Shown: positions 47,257-58,860 of the stretch, piece after piece | Numbering within the stretch: the stretch's first letter is position 1 | How the letters are laid out: the number at the start of each line of letters is the position of its first letter | The notes under the pieces: generated by a model | The model's database searches: none | What the model was told of the DNA's origin: nothing | The model's input: the letters and a program-made list of their open reading frames with translations, nothing else | Translations under genes and position numbers: made by a program | Assembly (NCBI GenBank): GCA_008638375.1 | Contig: CM018031.1 | Coordinates: forward strand, 62,765,688 to 62,829,687 | Length of the DNA: 64,000 bases | Origin: Nyssa sinensis | Lineage: Eukaryota; Streptophyta; Magnoliopsida; Cornales; Nyssaceae | Direction: 5' to 3'

Positions 47257-47316
47257 ATACAGGTTACATAAATATACAGGATTAAAAAACAGAAATATTA
47301 AATACAAAGCTTCTTA
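47255..47316 (-). repeat. 62-bp viral leader segment next to the primer site
   Basis: The internal counterpart of the terminal segment at 43820-43881, in its normal place between the promoter and the primer-binding site. Confidence 0.85.
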
Positions 47317-47446
47317 TTAAAATACCTTGATAAGGAAACACACAGAAAACAAAATATAAAAAACAAGGAGAAGATAAGATGGGAGATAGATAGAGAGAGG
47401 GAGAGAGAAGGGGAATTCATTTTGCCTCAACAAGGGTGAGGTCTAC

Positions 47447-47456
47447 CCTTTTTATA
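47447..47456 (-). promoter_or_regulatory. TATA box of pararetrovirus copy 2
   Basis: TATAAAAAGG on the minus strand, about 190 bp upstream of the primer-binding site and followed by a purine-rich leader. This is the expected place for the pregenomic RNA promoter. Confidence 0.65.
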
Positions 47457-47722
47457 GACACTGTTTGTCCTATTACAGACTACCGATTAACTGAAAATAA
47501 CCAGTTATTTCCTTATTATTGTTCTATGACATAAGAGCTTACATCGGAAACTATTATTACCATAGTGGAATTGTGTGCTAGCTGTTGGTGTAGTCGTGCA
47601 GTCCACATGGGTTGATAGATTGGATGGAAAAGTAGTTTGTCTTATTTTATTTCTTTTCTTTTGGCAAATTTTGCAGATTTTGGCTGGGTTGGCTGATTAG
47701 ATGCCAAATGAATCATGGCATC

Positions 47723-48691
47723 TCAGATATCACCAAAAGTTGGTGTGTCCTCAACTGGATCTTGTGATTCTCTAGCTAAGCATGTAAATTGGTTTTGATT
47801 ATCTCCGCTATGATCAGAGGTCATAGACACATCATCGGAGATATCTCTAGAAGGAAAGGTGGAGAAGAATTGGTCATTCATGACCTCCATACATTTGATC
47901 ATTAATTTTTTTTCTCCGATCATGGGAAATTCTTGTCGGATCATATCCTTGAGGGTGTCAAATGGATTGATAGGAGTAATGGCTGGTTTTATTACTAGCC
48001 TTTTAGAAACACTAGGATACTCCTCAATGTGTAATTGAATTTCTTGGACTTTATGCTCAAGGGGATAAGCTTGCCACCATCTGGTATGGAAAGTCCGAGC
48101 TATAATTGGAATATTCAAACTATCATCAAGATAAACAATATCCCATCGCCAGATCCATGGGATGCTGAAATGTGCAAAATAATAAAAAGATGCCTGGCCA
48201 GCGTATTGCTGGATTTCCTTTGATTTAGGATGAAATTGTAGCCATGGTAAATATTTCACCTTCAATGATTCTGGAAGAATATCTAGAGAATGACCAAATT
48301 TATCCCACCATTGAAAAATCCAATTGGACAATATTTGCTCTAATATCTTTTTATTAAGATGAAAAAACCAAGTATGCTTCCTCTTGGGGTTTTGATAATA
48401 AAATGTATCTTTCCAAGCATGATAATAATCTCAATAATTAAAATTATGATATATTCTTTTCAAGGTTAATTGCTTTGATCTATTAGGATCCAAACCACAT
48501 TCATTTGGTCTTAAGATTTTAAGAATATGACATTTGCTATAAGCAATTGGATTTTCTGGATTTTTATTATTTTCTAGATGATAGTGGTGTTTTTCTACAG
48601 AGCCAATTTCTTTAAGAATGGCTTCTTGAAGATAACGATATTTATTATCAAGAACAGGATAACCTTGTTTGTCGAGATATCTATCTTTCAA
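47723..48691 (-). pseudogene. Pararetroviral ORF of unknown function downstream of RNase H
   Basis: Two open frames (48431-48691, 86 codons; 47723-48331, 202 codons) lie between RNase H and the promoter. The longer one is rich in Trp and aromatic residues (NWIFQWWDKFG near the start, WIWRWDIVYLDD, FHTRWWQAYP) and has an acidic C-terminus. The position matches the second ORF of florendovirus-like genomes, whose function is not established. A frameshift or stop near 48430-48340 separates the two parts. No nucleic-acid or protease motif seen. Confidence 0.65.
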
Positions 48692-48939
48692 ATACCAGGA
48701 ATCCGATTTCCATTGATGGTCCTCAGATTCGAGGGTAATAACAAGTTCTATTACCTATTTTTCTATAAAAGGGGGACCTACAGATTAAAGGGCGTCTTTA
48801 TTAGACTTTTTAGCATCTTTATTAAAGCTAAAGATCCTGATGAGGAGCCTTTGATTAGGTCCTATAAATTCTGAACAGAGGGTCATTCTGCTAGGTCAGA
48901 GATTATTCCTCTGCCAGAGGGTGCTTTGCCTCATCCACG

Positions 48940-49599
48940 GCCTCTATTAGATGGCCGGCTCATTACCCTGCAAAAATTCATGGGTTAAGAAGTCAAGGAG
49001 AGAATTATTATCTCCTCGAATATATTCAATATTAAAATCAAAAGCAAATAATTCCGCTTGCCAACGGGCAAATATTTGTCCGGAAGATAAATTTTGGACA
49101 TCTTTTTTAATAACCTACTTGGCAGCACTACAATCAATCCTTAATAAAAATTGTTGATTAAGTAAACCATCTTGGAATTTAAGAATACATTTAAGAATAG
49201 AAAGAATTTCTTTCTTAATTGTAGAATAATTGATTTGAGCATTTTTCCATTTGCCCGATGTGAATTTGACCAATTCATCCTTTCCTGTATTAGGATTAGA
49301 TTATTTCAATATGCTACCATAACCAATATTAGAGGCATCTGTCTCAACAATTTTAAACCATTGGAGATTGGCAAGAGCCAAACAAGGTAATTGTTTAGCT
49401 TTTAATTTGATTCACCTAACTGCTTCGCTGTGAGTTATATTCCAGGGACTAGGATTTTTCCTAAGCCTAGAATATAGAATAGTCGCATCTTGAGCTAACT
49501 TAGGATAATAATCGGCAATATAATTCAAGCTTCCAAGAAAGCATTGCAATTAAGTTTTATCTTTAATTTCATCAGGGAATTTAGAAGCTTTCATCAGGG
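48940..49599 (-). pseudogene. Pararetroviral RNase H region, degraded
   Basis: On the minus strand broken frames run through the connection and RNase H part, with an ETDASNIGYG-like segment near 49340 and the end of the domain near 49000. Similarity to the left end of copy 1 (1-350) is visible. A short direct repeat (CATCAGGGAATTTAGAAGC near 49573 and 49593) has caused further damage. Confidence 0.7.
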
Positions 49600-50565
49600 A
49601 ATTTAGAAGCAAACTCTATACCTCTATCAATAGGAATGATTTTACCCTAGTTAATATTATGACCTAAAAATCGAATATTGGTTTGGAATATTTTCATTTT
49701 AGAAGCAGAGATTACTATACCATTTTTTCGGATGACATTTTTAAAAATATTAAGATGTTTAAAATGCTGGTCTATTGAAGAAGAAAAGATGAGTATATCA
49801 TCTATATACATAATAGAGAAATTAGAATAAGGAATGAATATTTCATTCATGATTTTTTGAAATTCTGAAGGAACATTTTTCAGACCAAATGGCTTTACAT
49901 TCCATTCATAATGGCCAAATGGTACAGTAAAAGCTGTTTTGTATTTGTCCTCTTTAGAGATCTAAATTTGCCAATATCCTGATTTAAGATTAAATTTGGA
50001 AAATATTGTGGCTATCAGATAAATCCTTTTTATTAGGAATTGGATATCTAATCCATTTTAAGCAATCATTAAGTGGTTTATAATTTATTACCAGCCTAGG
50101 TTTGCCACGTTCCTTTTCAGCATTCTTGTTAACATAGAAGGCTGTGCGGCTCCATGGAAATGAGCTTTTTCGAATTAATTTTTTATCCAATAATTCTCAG
50201 ATTTCTGCCTTACATAATTCTAGATAGTCTTTTTTCATTTGACTGGATCTAGCTTTTGTAGGAATATATTTTTCCTGAAAGGTAGATTCATAAGGTAAAG
50301 AAACAATATATTATTTCCTTTCCCAAAAAGCATTGGGAATGTCATTGCAAATTTTAGTAACAAATTGATTATGAAGTTGTTGAATTTTTTCCCTTATTTG
50401 AAATAATTGTAATTGATTTTCTAAGGAAAGTAATTTGATTTCCTTTTGAAGAAAATTAATTTGTGATATTTTAAGATTAATATTATTTTCAATATCATGT
50501 ATTGTTTTTGTTTGTGGTTTAATTACAAATTGAAATGTGACAGGATGCCCATCTATTTTATACAT
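49600..50565 (-). pseudogene. Pararetroviral polymerase N-terminal part and reverse transcriptase
   Basis: Three broken open frames follow one another: 50311-50565 (84 codons, leucine and glutamine rich), 49990-50190 (contains KPRLVINYKPLN, the fingers motif) and 49647-49850 (contains the catalytic YIDDILIFS). Stops lie at about 50310, 50185 and 49980, with further damage around 49920-49960. RNase H similarity continues to about 48940, again interrupted. The order and motifs identify a caulimovirid polymerase. The copy cannot encode a working enzyme as it stands. Confidence 0.82.
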
Positions 50566-51362
50566 GAGAAGTACATAAAGGAGAAAAACAACACATAATT
50601 ATCATACGAAGTTAATCCGATCCAACCAAAATAGTAACAATATAAGCCCCAAAGCTTTATTCATAAAACCCTAAGAACATCTTTATAAAAAAAAGAAAAG
50701 AAAATACAGCAATAATCTCTTAAAAAAAAAAAGAACTTTTAACAATACAGAAATAGCAAAGATACATGTACTACCATATTATTTGCTCATGGACCCCATA
50801 TCAACTAGGGAGCATTAGATACTAACTAGAAGACATTGAACAAACATATCTAGAAACATGCTCTTCCAAGAGTTCACTCTTGACCTAATCAAACAACAAA
50901 TTGCAGATTCTTGTTGGGTACAAGACATTAAGTTTCCAAATTGGGGAATTGATTAGATAGCAAAGGGAACCAAAATTTCGGATTTCACTGAAGCTCTAAA
51001 AGTTTCACATTCAAGATTTCACAGAACAGAGAGTTGAAATCTTTTTCGAACATAATCCATTTTGTAGGTTTTGTTTAATGGCACATTGGGCGAACAAACA
51101 AGTGGATGCCAGATCTCCTAAAATCCAAACCAAAGGCCATGTTCAAGTGTCCACATCAAATAAACGGAAACTACAACTAGTTTAGTTTTGGCCAAGGTAG
51201 ATGCAATCCATCAATTGGATACCTGCTAAGGCTCTATTTGAACATTTATTTTGAATTGAATTAATTTTAATCAGACCATGAATTTGTGTTTTGGCTGATG
51301 TGAAACCCCTATAGAGGTTTCAACACCGGGAAAAACAATTCTTCAAAGTAAAGTTTGCATAG

Positions 51363-51990
51363 GCTATTTTTTTTTTTTTTTTGATAAGTGAACAATAAGT
51401 ATTATAAATAATCTGCCTAGGGGGCGAATCCATTTACACACACACAGGGCTAACAAAAATCACACTTAGACATCCTAAAACATCAACATAAGAATTTATA
51501 CAAAAGGTGTAGGACTCTATAATCCATAAGTATAACATCTTAAGAAAACTATCTTTAAACCTACAAGCGACATCTCCTTCCCTTCAAAAATTCTTCAATT
51601 ACTCTCCCTCATCAAGCACCAAATGAGACATAGCAGAGCTAGGCTCCATACTTTCCTTGCATTTCTCCCAACCCTACTCTCTTGCCACCCACTTAACAAA
51701 TCACTTACCAAAGAAGGCATGGTCCATGAGCAGATAAAAAGGGCAAAAGGAAGACACCATATCTCCCTTACAAAAGAACAATGAAGAAAGATATGATTTA
51801 TTGCTTCTTTGACTCATTGTTTCTTCCTCTTCCCCACACATGAAGCACCTACGGGCTTGGTTCAAGCTGATTAGAACCATGAAAGGGGTTTCGCCTCGAG
51901 TGAGATTTCAAACACACACAATCAACACCATAAAAAAGTTTGGTTGCCTCTTGTTGAACCAATTCTCCAGTTAGAGGTTTGGACTACCCC
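51363..51990 (-). mobile_element. LINE 3' end with poly-A tail
   Basis: The minus strand carries the end of a plant LINE RT ORF in broken frames: a CFMCGEEEET zinc-binding segment near 51850 (zf-RVT), followed by a broken FCPF/LLMDHAFF-like part. It ends in a poly-A tail, seen on the plus strand as the T-run at 51367-51382 preceding GATAAGTGAACAATAAG. 5' truncation and a terminal poly-A are typical of L1-type insertions. Confidence 0.75.
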
Positions 51991-52623
51991 CCAAAAAAAG
52001 AAAAGAAAATAGGTTTTGAGATACAGACGAAAAAATCATAAGGGGGGCAGAAAGAAAACAAATGGAAAATATATGTACCCTTACACACTGCGACATGGTT
52101 GGAAGCTTTAAAAAAAATATTAATTCTTGAAGAACCAATGAAGGTGCATGTAAAGCATTTGGCTAAAGAGGAAGCGTGAAAATTCTCTCTTTGAAATGAA
52201 ACTAGGAGTAAGTGTTATGCAGGGATGAACAATAGACGAGGGAGCCAGAGAAAGGTTCTAGAAGGGGCTGTTGTCTGAGAAACACCCACAGAGGAATGGT
52301 GCTGATCATCTCACCTTGGAACAAAGACATTTATTAGAAAGAATAATTTCTGAAATTACCAAGAGCTAATGAGCCCTGTGGTATCTCCTGCCCATCCCCA
52401 CAAGGAATGCCATTCACTGGAAGACGAGAAGGCTCCAGTGACTTATGGTCAACATTTTATACAAAGTTCTCAGATGAGGCTGCAACTCTGTAAGGCTTCA
52501 CAGTTATACAAAGTATGTAATATACTACAGTCATAATGCTTTAATGGGAATGTTCGTGCATTCTTGGATTTATTAAATAGCACACGAAGTCATGAAGAAG
52601 TTTAAGCTCTCCCTTCATACCCC

Positions 52624-52626
<3 letters not shown>

Positions 52627-52655
<29 letters not shown>
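52627..52655. repeat. (CA)n microsatellite
   Basis: A near-perfect CA repeat of about 29 bp. Confidence 0.9.
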
Positions 52656-52659
<4 letters not shown>

Positions 52660-53279
52660 AAAACCCATTTCTTTTTTTCCTGTTGTTATGGATTCTCTGT
52701 GCATTTGACAATTTATCAAGTGTTCTTTATATGCTTGTACGCTTTCAAATTTCAGGAAAACTCACTACCAAACCATCTTATTACACAAATTTAATAGAAA
52801 CAAATCTCAGATTCTTAGAATGCAATAAAAAAGACATAATTTTACCAAGCCAGGGCTATGCAATACTGAAGTATAGATCCAATGCATCCAGATCCTCTGT
52901 AAACCACCATAAAATTACGAAAGTTAAAAACCACGGCAAGAATAATAGACTTTTAAATTACCCCCCAAAAAAAAAACGACATAGTAAAGTGGAAACAAAC
53001 CTATATTCAGCAGGGCAATCGAAAAAAAAAAAAAAAATATGATCTTGCCCATTATAAGATAACATCCCAAAATTTAAAACGCTACAATAACTAGTATAAT
53101 ACAATTACTTAAAAGATTTTTGGCGCACAAGCAACTACCTAAGGAGCTAGTTTGAGCAACTAAAAATCAAACTAACAGACAGTAATCAACCCGATAGGAA
53201 CAAAAAGATAAAACAATAATTTGTAACATTTTCTTGGAAGCCCAAGATTATACTGATAGAACAAAGACTGGGGGTTTAC

Positions 53280-53565
53280 CAGTGACCGGAAAACTAAGTG
53301 CGATTAACCGAAGAGACGAGTCCAAATTTGTGAGTTTCTTGCAGATAACCAGTCAAGAATTGTACCCAAAATAGCAGATGATGATGCCAGAGGGTCGAAG
53401 TTAATTTTCAGAAGTCGAAACACCGAAAAGATTGAAGGGAGAGAAGAAAGAGGAGGAGAGAGGGTGGCGAAAGAGGAGTTTTTGTTGTAAAACTTTTACT
53501 CCGTAGCGTTTTCGCTCTCTTTCTCTCTCTCTCGTCAATTTATTAGAGTAGACGTGAGGATGGGT
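53280..53565 (-). other. ATG9: Probable first exon of ATG9 (5'UTR)
   Basis: On the minus strand, AG/CT-rich leader-like sequence begins after a (GA)n tract and ends at a strong donor (CACTG then GTAAAC) at 53280. The next gene in this direction is ATG9, and no other minus-strand coding region lies between. If correct, the first intron is about 10.8 kb and contains a pararetrovirus copy and a LINE relic. It could instead start a non-coding transcript. Confidence 0.35.
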
Positions 53566-53597
53566 TTTACCCCGCTCTCTCTCTCTCTCTCTCTCTG
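53512..53597. repeat. (CT)n tracts near the presumed ATG9 transcription start
   Basis: Two CT-rich tracts (53512-53535 and 53572-53597) flank the start of the proposed first exon. On the ATG9 strand they are GA repeats, common near plant transcription starts. Confidence 0.75.
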
Positions 53598-54868
53598 TAA
53601 CGGACTCCGATTAAGAGAACTCTGTTTTACTTAAATTAACCGAGAATAGAAAGACGAGTGGGTGAGCCAAAATCAGTTGCTCGAATTGTTTAAGTATGAT
53701 TTATAAAAATAAATAAATTTTAAATTATATTTAAATTCGGTTGTTAACTTTTTAAATGAATTAATTGTGAATTAAATTTGAATAATTTAATTTTTTATAT
53801 AATATTAATTTATTGAATTAAATTGAATTTTAATTAAATTTAATAAATTAATAAATTTTAAAATATATTTAAATTTAACTTATTTATAAAATTAAAAAAA
53901 AAAAAAAAGTTAGGTCATATCCCACCATCTCAATTTCTCGTTTTTTTCTATTTAACGAGATACAAAATTGGACTGCTGACCCAACTGAGCCAATTATGAC
54001 CGGGTATAGACCTTCTGGGCCCATCTAAAGCCCGTATCCCACTCAAGATGGGTTAGGTTACATCCAACGTGGGCCATGAGACCGTATAGCTACAAACTCG
54101 GCCCTTGCGATATCAAACAAATGGCCTTTCTTTCTTCGACATAGAGAAACACTTTGGATTCCTCTTAATAACCCTACCTGGCTTTGGATGAATGTATGAA
54201 GATTCCATCAGACCCATCCATGTGGGATGTTGTTTTGGGATTAGAAATTGAAGTGCTTTTCCAAGAATTTTAAGTACCCCAACTACTCAAGATGGCATAT
54301 TAGCTTGATTAATTTGAATCTAATTTTGTTAAGAAAATTATTAAATCGAATCAATTTTTTAACAAATTTATAAATTCTTAATATAAGATTTGTTAATTAT
54401 GAATGATTGGATTCAATTCAATTCAATAATAATATTAATGTATTTTATATATATAAAATATTAAGTTATAATATGTAAAATTTATAATACATAAACTCAA
54501 CTTGATAAAGTATTATATAATTTAATATTTAACATGTATATTTTAATATAATATATAAAAAATTAATATTTATGTTATATTTAATAGGATCGTTGCATTA
54601 ATGAATCAAATTTATTTAATTCATAACAAATTAATTTCAATAAATTAATTATCAAATTCGGATTATATCGTTTGATGCCTGATTCTAATTTTATTACTGC
54701 TCAAATAATACATAACTGTTAAATCCTTTAAACAACCTTAGATGATAGAGATAGGTAAAAAAAAAATGTGAAAAAAATATAATACATCAAAGAAATTTAA
54801 GCATATAAATCATTACAATTCGTCATAAATATAATTAAATTTGACCAATCACCAAAATAATTAGATTT

Positions 54869-55160
54869 TTTTATTGATTTTGTGATATTTTTATTAATTT
54901 ATTTTTATTGGGTTTAATTTAATATAATTTAAATTATTATGATATATTTCCATATATGTTTTTCATTATTAATAAAAATCATTATTTAATTATAAGTGGT
55001 TAATATAATTATATATATATTTTTATTGATTTTGTGATATTTTTATTAATTTATTTTTATTGGATTTAATTTAATATAATTTAAATTATTATGATATATT
55101 TCAATATATGTTTTTCATCATTAATAAAAATCATTATTTAATTATAAGTGGTTAATAAAT
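54869..55160. repeat. Tandem duplication, about 152-bp unit
   Basis: The segment starting TTATTGATTTTGTGATATTT at 54871 recurs at 55023 and stays nearly identical for about 135 bp, ending ATAAGTGGTTAATA. A (TA)n stretch joins the two copies. It ends about 90 bp before the CDT1 leader. Confidence 0.88.
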
Positions 55161-55347
55161 ATTGTTTACATTTTTGTTCATTAAAAATGACAAATGAAAT
55201 AAATTATATAAATTAAAGAATAACTAAGTGAAAAATAAAGGTCATATGGTGGCGCCGTGGCACAGGCGATCACCACCTCTTCGCGCGAGGCGTTGTGGCG
55301 CGAACTCTTACGTGGCTACAAGACACGTCGGCGTCCAGCTCAGCTCT

Positions 55348-55357
55348 CCCGCCAAAA
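55348..55357 (-). promoter_or_regulatory. E2F-like site upstream of CDT1
   Basis: TTTTGGCGGG on the minus strand fits the E2F consensus TTTSSCGS and lies about 90 bp upstream of the CDT1 ATG. Two further E2F-like cores, TTCGCGCG at 55280 and TTCGCGCC (minus strand) near 55298, are close by. Plant CDT1 is a known E2F target. Confidence 0.55.
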
Positions 55358-55445
55358 CCCTGGTATACTAAGCCTGTCTCTCCCCTGCCCTCAGCCGTGT
55401 ACCTCTTCTTCCTCCAATCCAACAATCTCTATCTGTACGTCAGTA

Positions 55446-58400
55446 ATGGAGTCATCAGAATCATTGCCGTGCGACACGTTCAAGTCAAAGAAGGTACTCC
55501 GTTCTGCTTCAAAACTATCACTGCCCGATCAAAAGCCCGAAACTTCAGATCAGAATCCATGGAGTACCAAAACACCCGAGAAGCCGACGAACCTCCCGCG
55601 TCGACTTCGAAATCGACGCACTGTGATGTCGGTAAAAGAAGTGAGACAGGTCGCCGAAGAGATCCAAAAATTGGATCAAGAGCGGCCTATTCGGTCCGAT
55701 CCAATCAGTTCTGCCAGGCAGCAGATGGCGTCGTGGCCGGGTGAAACTCGGCTAAGAAAATCGAAGAAGGTCGCCGGCTCGATGAAGCTCCCGGAGAAGT
55801 AAGTTTTTGTGAATTTGAGAAATGTTAGGGGTTTTATGTCTGTTTTCAATGAAATGATTGAATGCCTATTTAGTCATTTATTCTGGTGATGTTTTCATAT
55901 ATTCTTGAAAAGCGAGATTTTTTGTGTCTATTTAGCTATTTGGTAGTGTTTGATAATCTTCCTGAGTGCGTATTTAGTTTAGCAAATGTTTGGTAACAGT
56001 TTTGTGTTTATAGATATAAAAAAGTAAAATTAATGTGGATTAATGATAATTTAGGGATTTTTCTATCTTTGTATGTAATTAATTGAATCATTTTTGTGTT
56101 GATAGATACCTAAAAAAGAAAGATTCTTTAAATTGGCTGAAACTTGGGAGTTTTTGCATGTTAAATCAACTTATACACACACACACATTTGATTAATATT
56201 TTGTCTGTGCGTTTAGTCAACTTTTGTTGATGTTTTTATTTTCAGGTATGACATTCTGGGTAAGTTCTTTGATAGCTTGGATAGTTCAATTCGGCTGATT
56301 CGATTGAAGGGATCTATGCCAACATTTACAAACATAAGCCCCAAAATTGAGTGTTTGACTGATAGGTACTAATTTTTTGATTCATGGAACTATTGGATAT
56401 TCGGATTATATTATCGAGGATTTTTACTATTTCTTTTACTAATTTTCTGTTTTTGATTTAATATTTTAGGAGATTTTCTCAGAGTCATTTAGCCCAATTG
56501 AAGTATATTTTACCGGAAGCAATTGAGATAAAGAAGGTTCTTACGCTTGATGACCAAACCAACTGTATGAAACCAGATCTTCATGTTATGTTGAATGTCA
56601 GTGCAATTGGAAATGATGGGAAGCTTGAAACAGATAGTGGAAATTCACACGTGAGGAAGGTCTTTCGTGCTCGGCTTTTGGATTTCATTAAAGCCCATCC
56701 TGAGGTATGCATGTGTTTTTCTTTATTCAAGTGTTTTAATTGTATATGTTTAGGTTGTGGTTTCCTTTAATTAAATATTGACATCAATTTATTTCATTCA
56801 GTTTCATATTTTAATCAAAAATTCACTATGAACTCTGTAGGATATTGAGAAAAAAAAAAACTGTAACCTTCTCATGCATTGTTGTGGCAACCATTGATTT
56901 GTAAAACACTGCCATATTTTATTTAACACCTGCAAAAGGTACTAAACTCGCCACATTTTCCTGTCAAGAGTTATGACAATCAGAACGTGAGGCATGTGCT
57001 TTCCCTTTGCCTAGAATATTGTGGTAGTTGTTCTCTATTTAGCTCTCAATGCCAATCTATACTTGCCTCTATTATTGTGGTATAGCTACGTTTGCTCTTA
57101 TGCTGGTACCTCTGAACATATGTTTTCGTAAAATTACTCGCATTGTGCACTGATACCTCTGAAGTACAATTCCTTAAATCACTGGTACTGTGTTTTGGTT
57201 GTAGTACTATATAGCTTTGGACATATTCTTTGTCATTAACAATGCCTCTTCTGCATTCAGGGGGATGAAGTTCCAGAGGAAATGCTGCCAGAGCCATTCA
57301 ATCAATCAAAGAAAGATATGCATGCAGAACATAAACCAGCAGCAGCATCCCATCTGTCCCGTACCTTCCAGAGACACTTTTCACAGAAAGTTTCAAGCGA
57401 TGAAGCAGTGAACATTAACCAACAACCATCAATAATGCCTTTAGAACCTTCAGTTCTTTCTGATTCAGTACCACAACATGCCCAAAATTCTTCTAAAGAG
57501 GGAACCACCGCATCTGCTGCTCCATCTCCTATTAAAAATGCTTCAAAACCAACCGGCAGTAAAAAATGTTTAGCATCAGGGGCTTCTCTGGCCTGTCTAC
57601 CACTGTCTCGTCCACTTTCAACCCCAATCAAAAAAATAGTTTCCACGAAGAATGAAGACTGTTCTTCCATGGGAACTGATACCATCCAAGGAACTCCAGC
57701 AAAGCTCACTTCCACTCCAGAAAAGATGATGAGTGCCACACCTGCATTGCAACCGCCAAAGAGGTGTTGTATGAGCCCAGATGACGATTCAACAAGTTCA
57801 CCAAGCAAATTAGTTAGGCGTCCACCTCGTAGTAGGTCATTGAAATTTGACACTCCTGTGAAGAATACAAAGGGTGATGATGAAGTCAATGAAACTGGAG
57901 AATTATCAGTTGACAATGATATTTTTGAAATTCTCCCTGAGACTCTTCTGCAATCGGTAAGCCCGCAATGAATTTTCCATGTTTTAATGCTCTCGGAGCA
58001 TGTCCTTGGAACGCCTTAAATGCTGATGGAAATTTCATTATTTCTATTGACAATTTCTATGTGACGTGAAATGATACATCTAAATATAAATTTTAGTTCC
58101 CTTTATGTTTCAATTGAAAATAAAATCAATGATAGGATATCAAGAAGAGGTGCGTAGTATTGTGATTATGCACTATTATTATTACAGTTATTGCGAGGAA
58201 CTAACAGCATTGCCTCTCTGCAGATAAGAGAGAAAGAAAGGAAGGCAATAGAGGAACAAGATCCGGCCATCTCACAAGCAAAGTGGCGGCGACAGATGAT
58301 TGCCAGCTTACCTAAGATTTTTGACATGATTCATTTCTTATTCCAGTCAATTAAGCGTTCCGTTATCACAAAGGAGGAGCTTATGCACAGGATAATTGCA

Positions 58401-58860
58401 AGCCATTTAGATATCGTTGACAGAAGTAAGCCTTAATTCTTATCAGTAGGAACATAGATCATTTTCAGTATTGTGAAAGCTCCATTTGAGCTAAATCATT
58501 TTGAATATTTTGCACAGGAGAAGTTGAAGAACAGCTTAGACTGTTGCAAGAACTAGTTCCAGAATGGATATATGAGAAGTTGGCATCTACTGGGGACCTT
58601 CTCTTGTGGTAAGTCTTGCTAGTCGTCTCTATTTTGTCTCTTTTCTGCAATGCTTAGAGTCCATTTAAATGATGGTTGAGAGTCCATGAATATTCGATTG
58701 TTTTGTTGTAACATAATCATATTAATTGCTACAAGTCTATATATGAAGAAGCCAAATAGTAACTTTTCAGAGTTGTTTGACGGCATAATTTGTCCTTGGC
58801 AGCATCAATAAGATAGCGAGTCCTGAGTCAATACGTGCAAGACTGGCAGAAGCAAAGTAA
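55446..58860 (+). CDS. CDT1: DNA replication licensing factor CDT1
   Basis: Seven exons: 55446-55798, 56246-56365, 56470-56704, 57261-57956, 58224-58425, 58518-58608 and 58803-58860. The 1755 nt give 584 aa, similar to Arabidopsis CDT1a. CDT1 loads the MCM2-7 helicase at origins in G1. Features: N-terminal KSKK and TPEKPTNLPRRLRNRRTVMS typical of plant CDT1; a CDT1-type winged helix from about residue 117 (KYDILGKFFDSLDSSIRLIRL, then ILPEAIEIKKVL in exon 3); a long Ser/Pro linker with CDK-type sites (SPIKN, TPIKK, TPEK, TPVKN); and a C-terminal winged helix with IREKERKA, LPKIFDMIHFLFQS, ITKEELMHRIIASHLDIVDR and LQELVPEWI. The start at 55446 follows family length; an upstream in-frame ATG at 55257 lies in leader sequence. 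All joins keep phase. Confidence 0.94.

Larger units (their letters stand above)
43820..50590 (-). mobile_element. Endogenous pararetrovirus copy 2, circularly permuted, near full length
   Basis: About 6.8 kb of Caulimoviridae-like DNA read on the minus strand. In order: a polymerase N-terminal part (from 50565), RT and RNase H (50190 to about 48940), a separate ORF of unknown function (48691-47723), a TATA promoter (47456), leader, tRNA-Met primer site (47256), movement protein (to 45781), and a capsid region ending in a zinc knuckle (about 43890). In the viral circle the primer site precedes the movement protein, so this copy is opened between capsid and polymerase and most of the protease is missing. 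Two main gene blocks with an extra ORF downstream of RNase H resemble florendovirus-like endogenous viruses. Many stops and frameshifts show it is inactive. The right edge is placed where the polymerase frame is lost and is uncertain by some tens of bases. Confidence 0.85.
50591..53279. other. Probable ATG9 5'UTR intron, right part
   Basis: No gene recognised apart from the LINE relic at 51363-51990. It contains a (CA)n tract at 52627-52655 and poly-A runs near 50725 and 53020. The ORF at 52656-53042 follows the CA repeat and lacks any family resemblance. Confidence 0.4.
53598..55445. other. Intergenic region between ATG9 and CDT1
   Basis: Very AT-rich and non-coding up to about 55240, with a 152-bp tandem duplication at 54869-55160. 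It then turns GC-rich (the CDT1 5' leader and proximal promoter). The in-frame ORF extension 55257-55445 is likely leader rather than coding. Confidence 0.5.

Noticed and set aside
55257..55445. In-frame N-terminal extension of CDT1
   Set aside because: The sequence is GC-rich leader with E2F-like sites and does not match the plant CDT1 N-terminus; the ATG at 55446 gives the usual family length.
57302..57916. 204-codon minus-strand ORF
   Set aside because: Lies entirely opposite CDT1 exon 4 and reflects its codon composition; no family resemblance.
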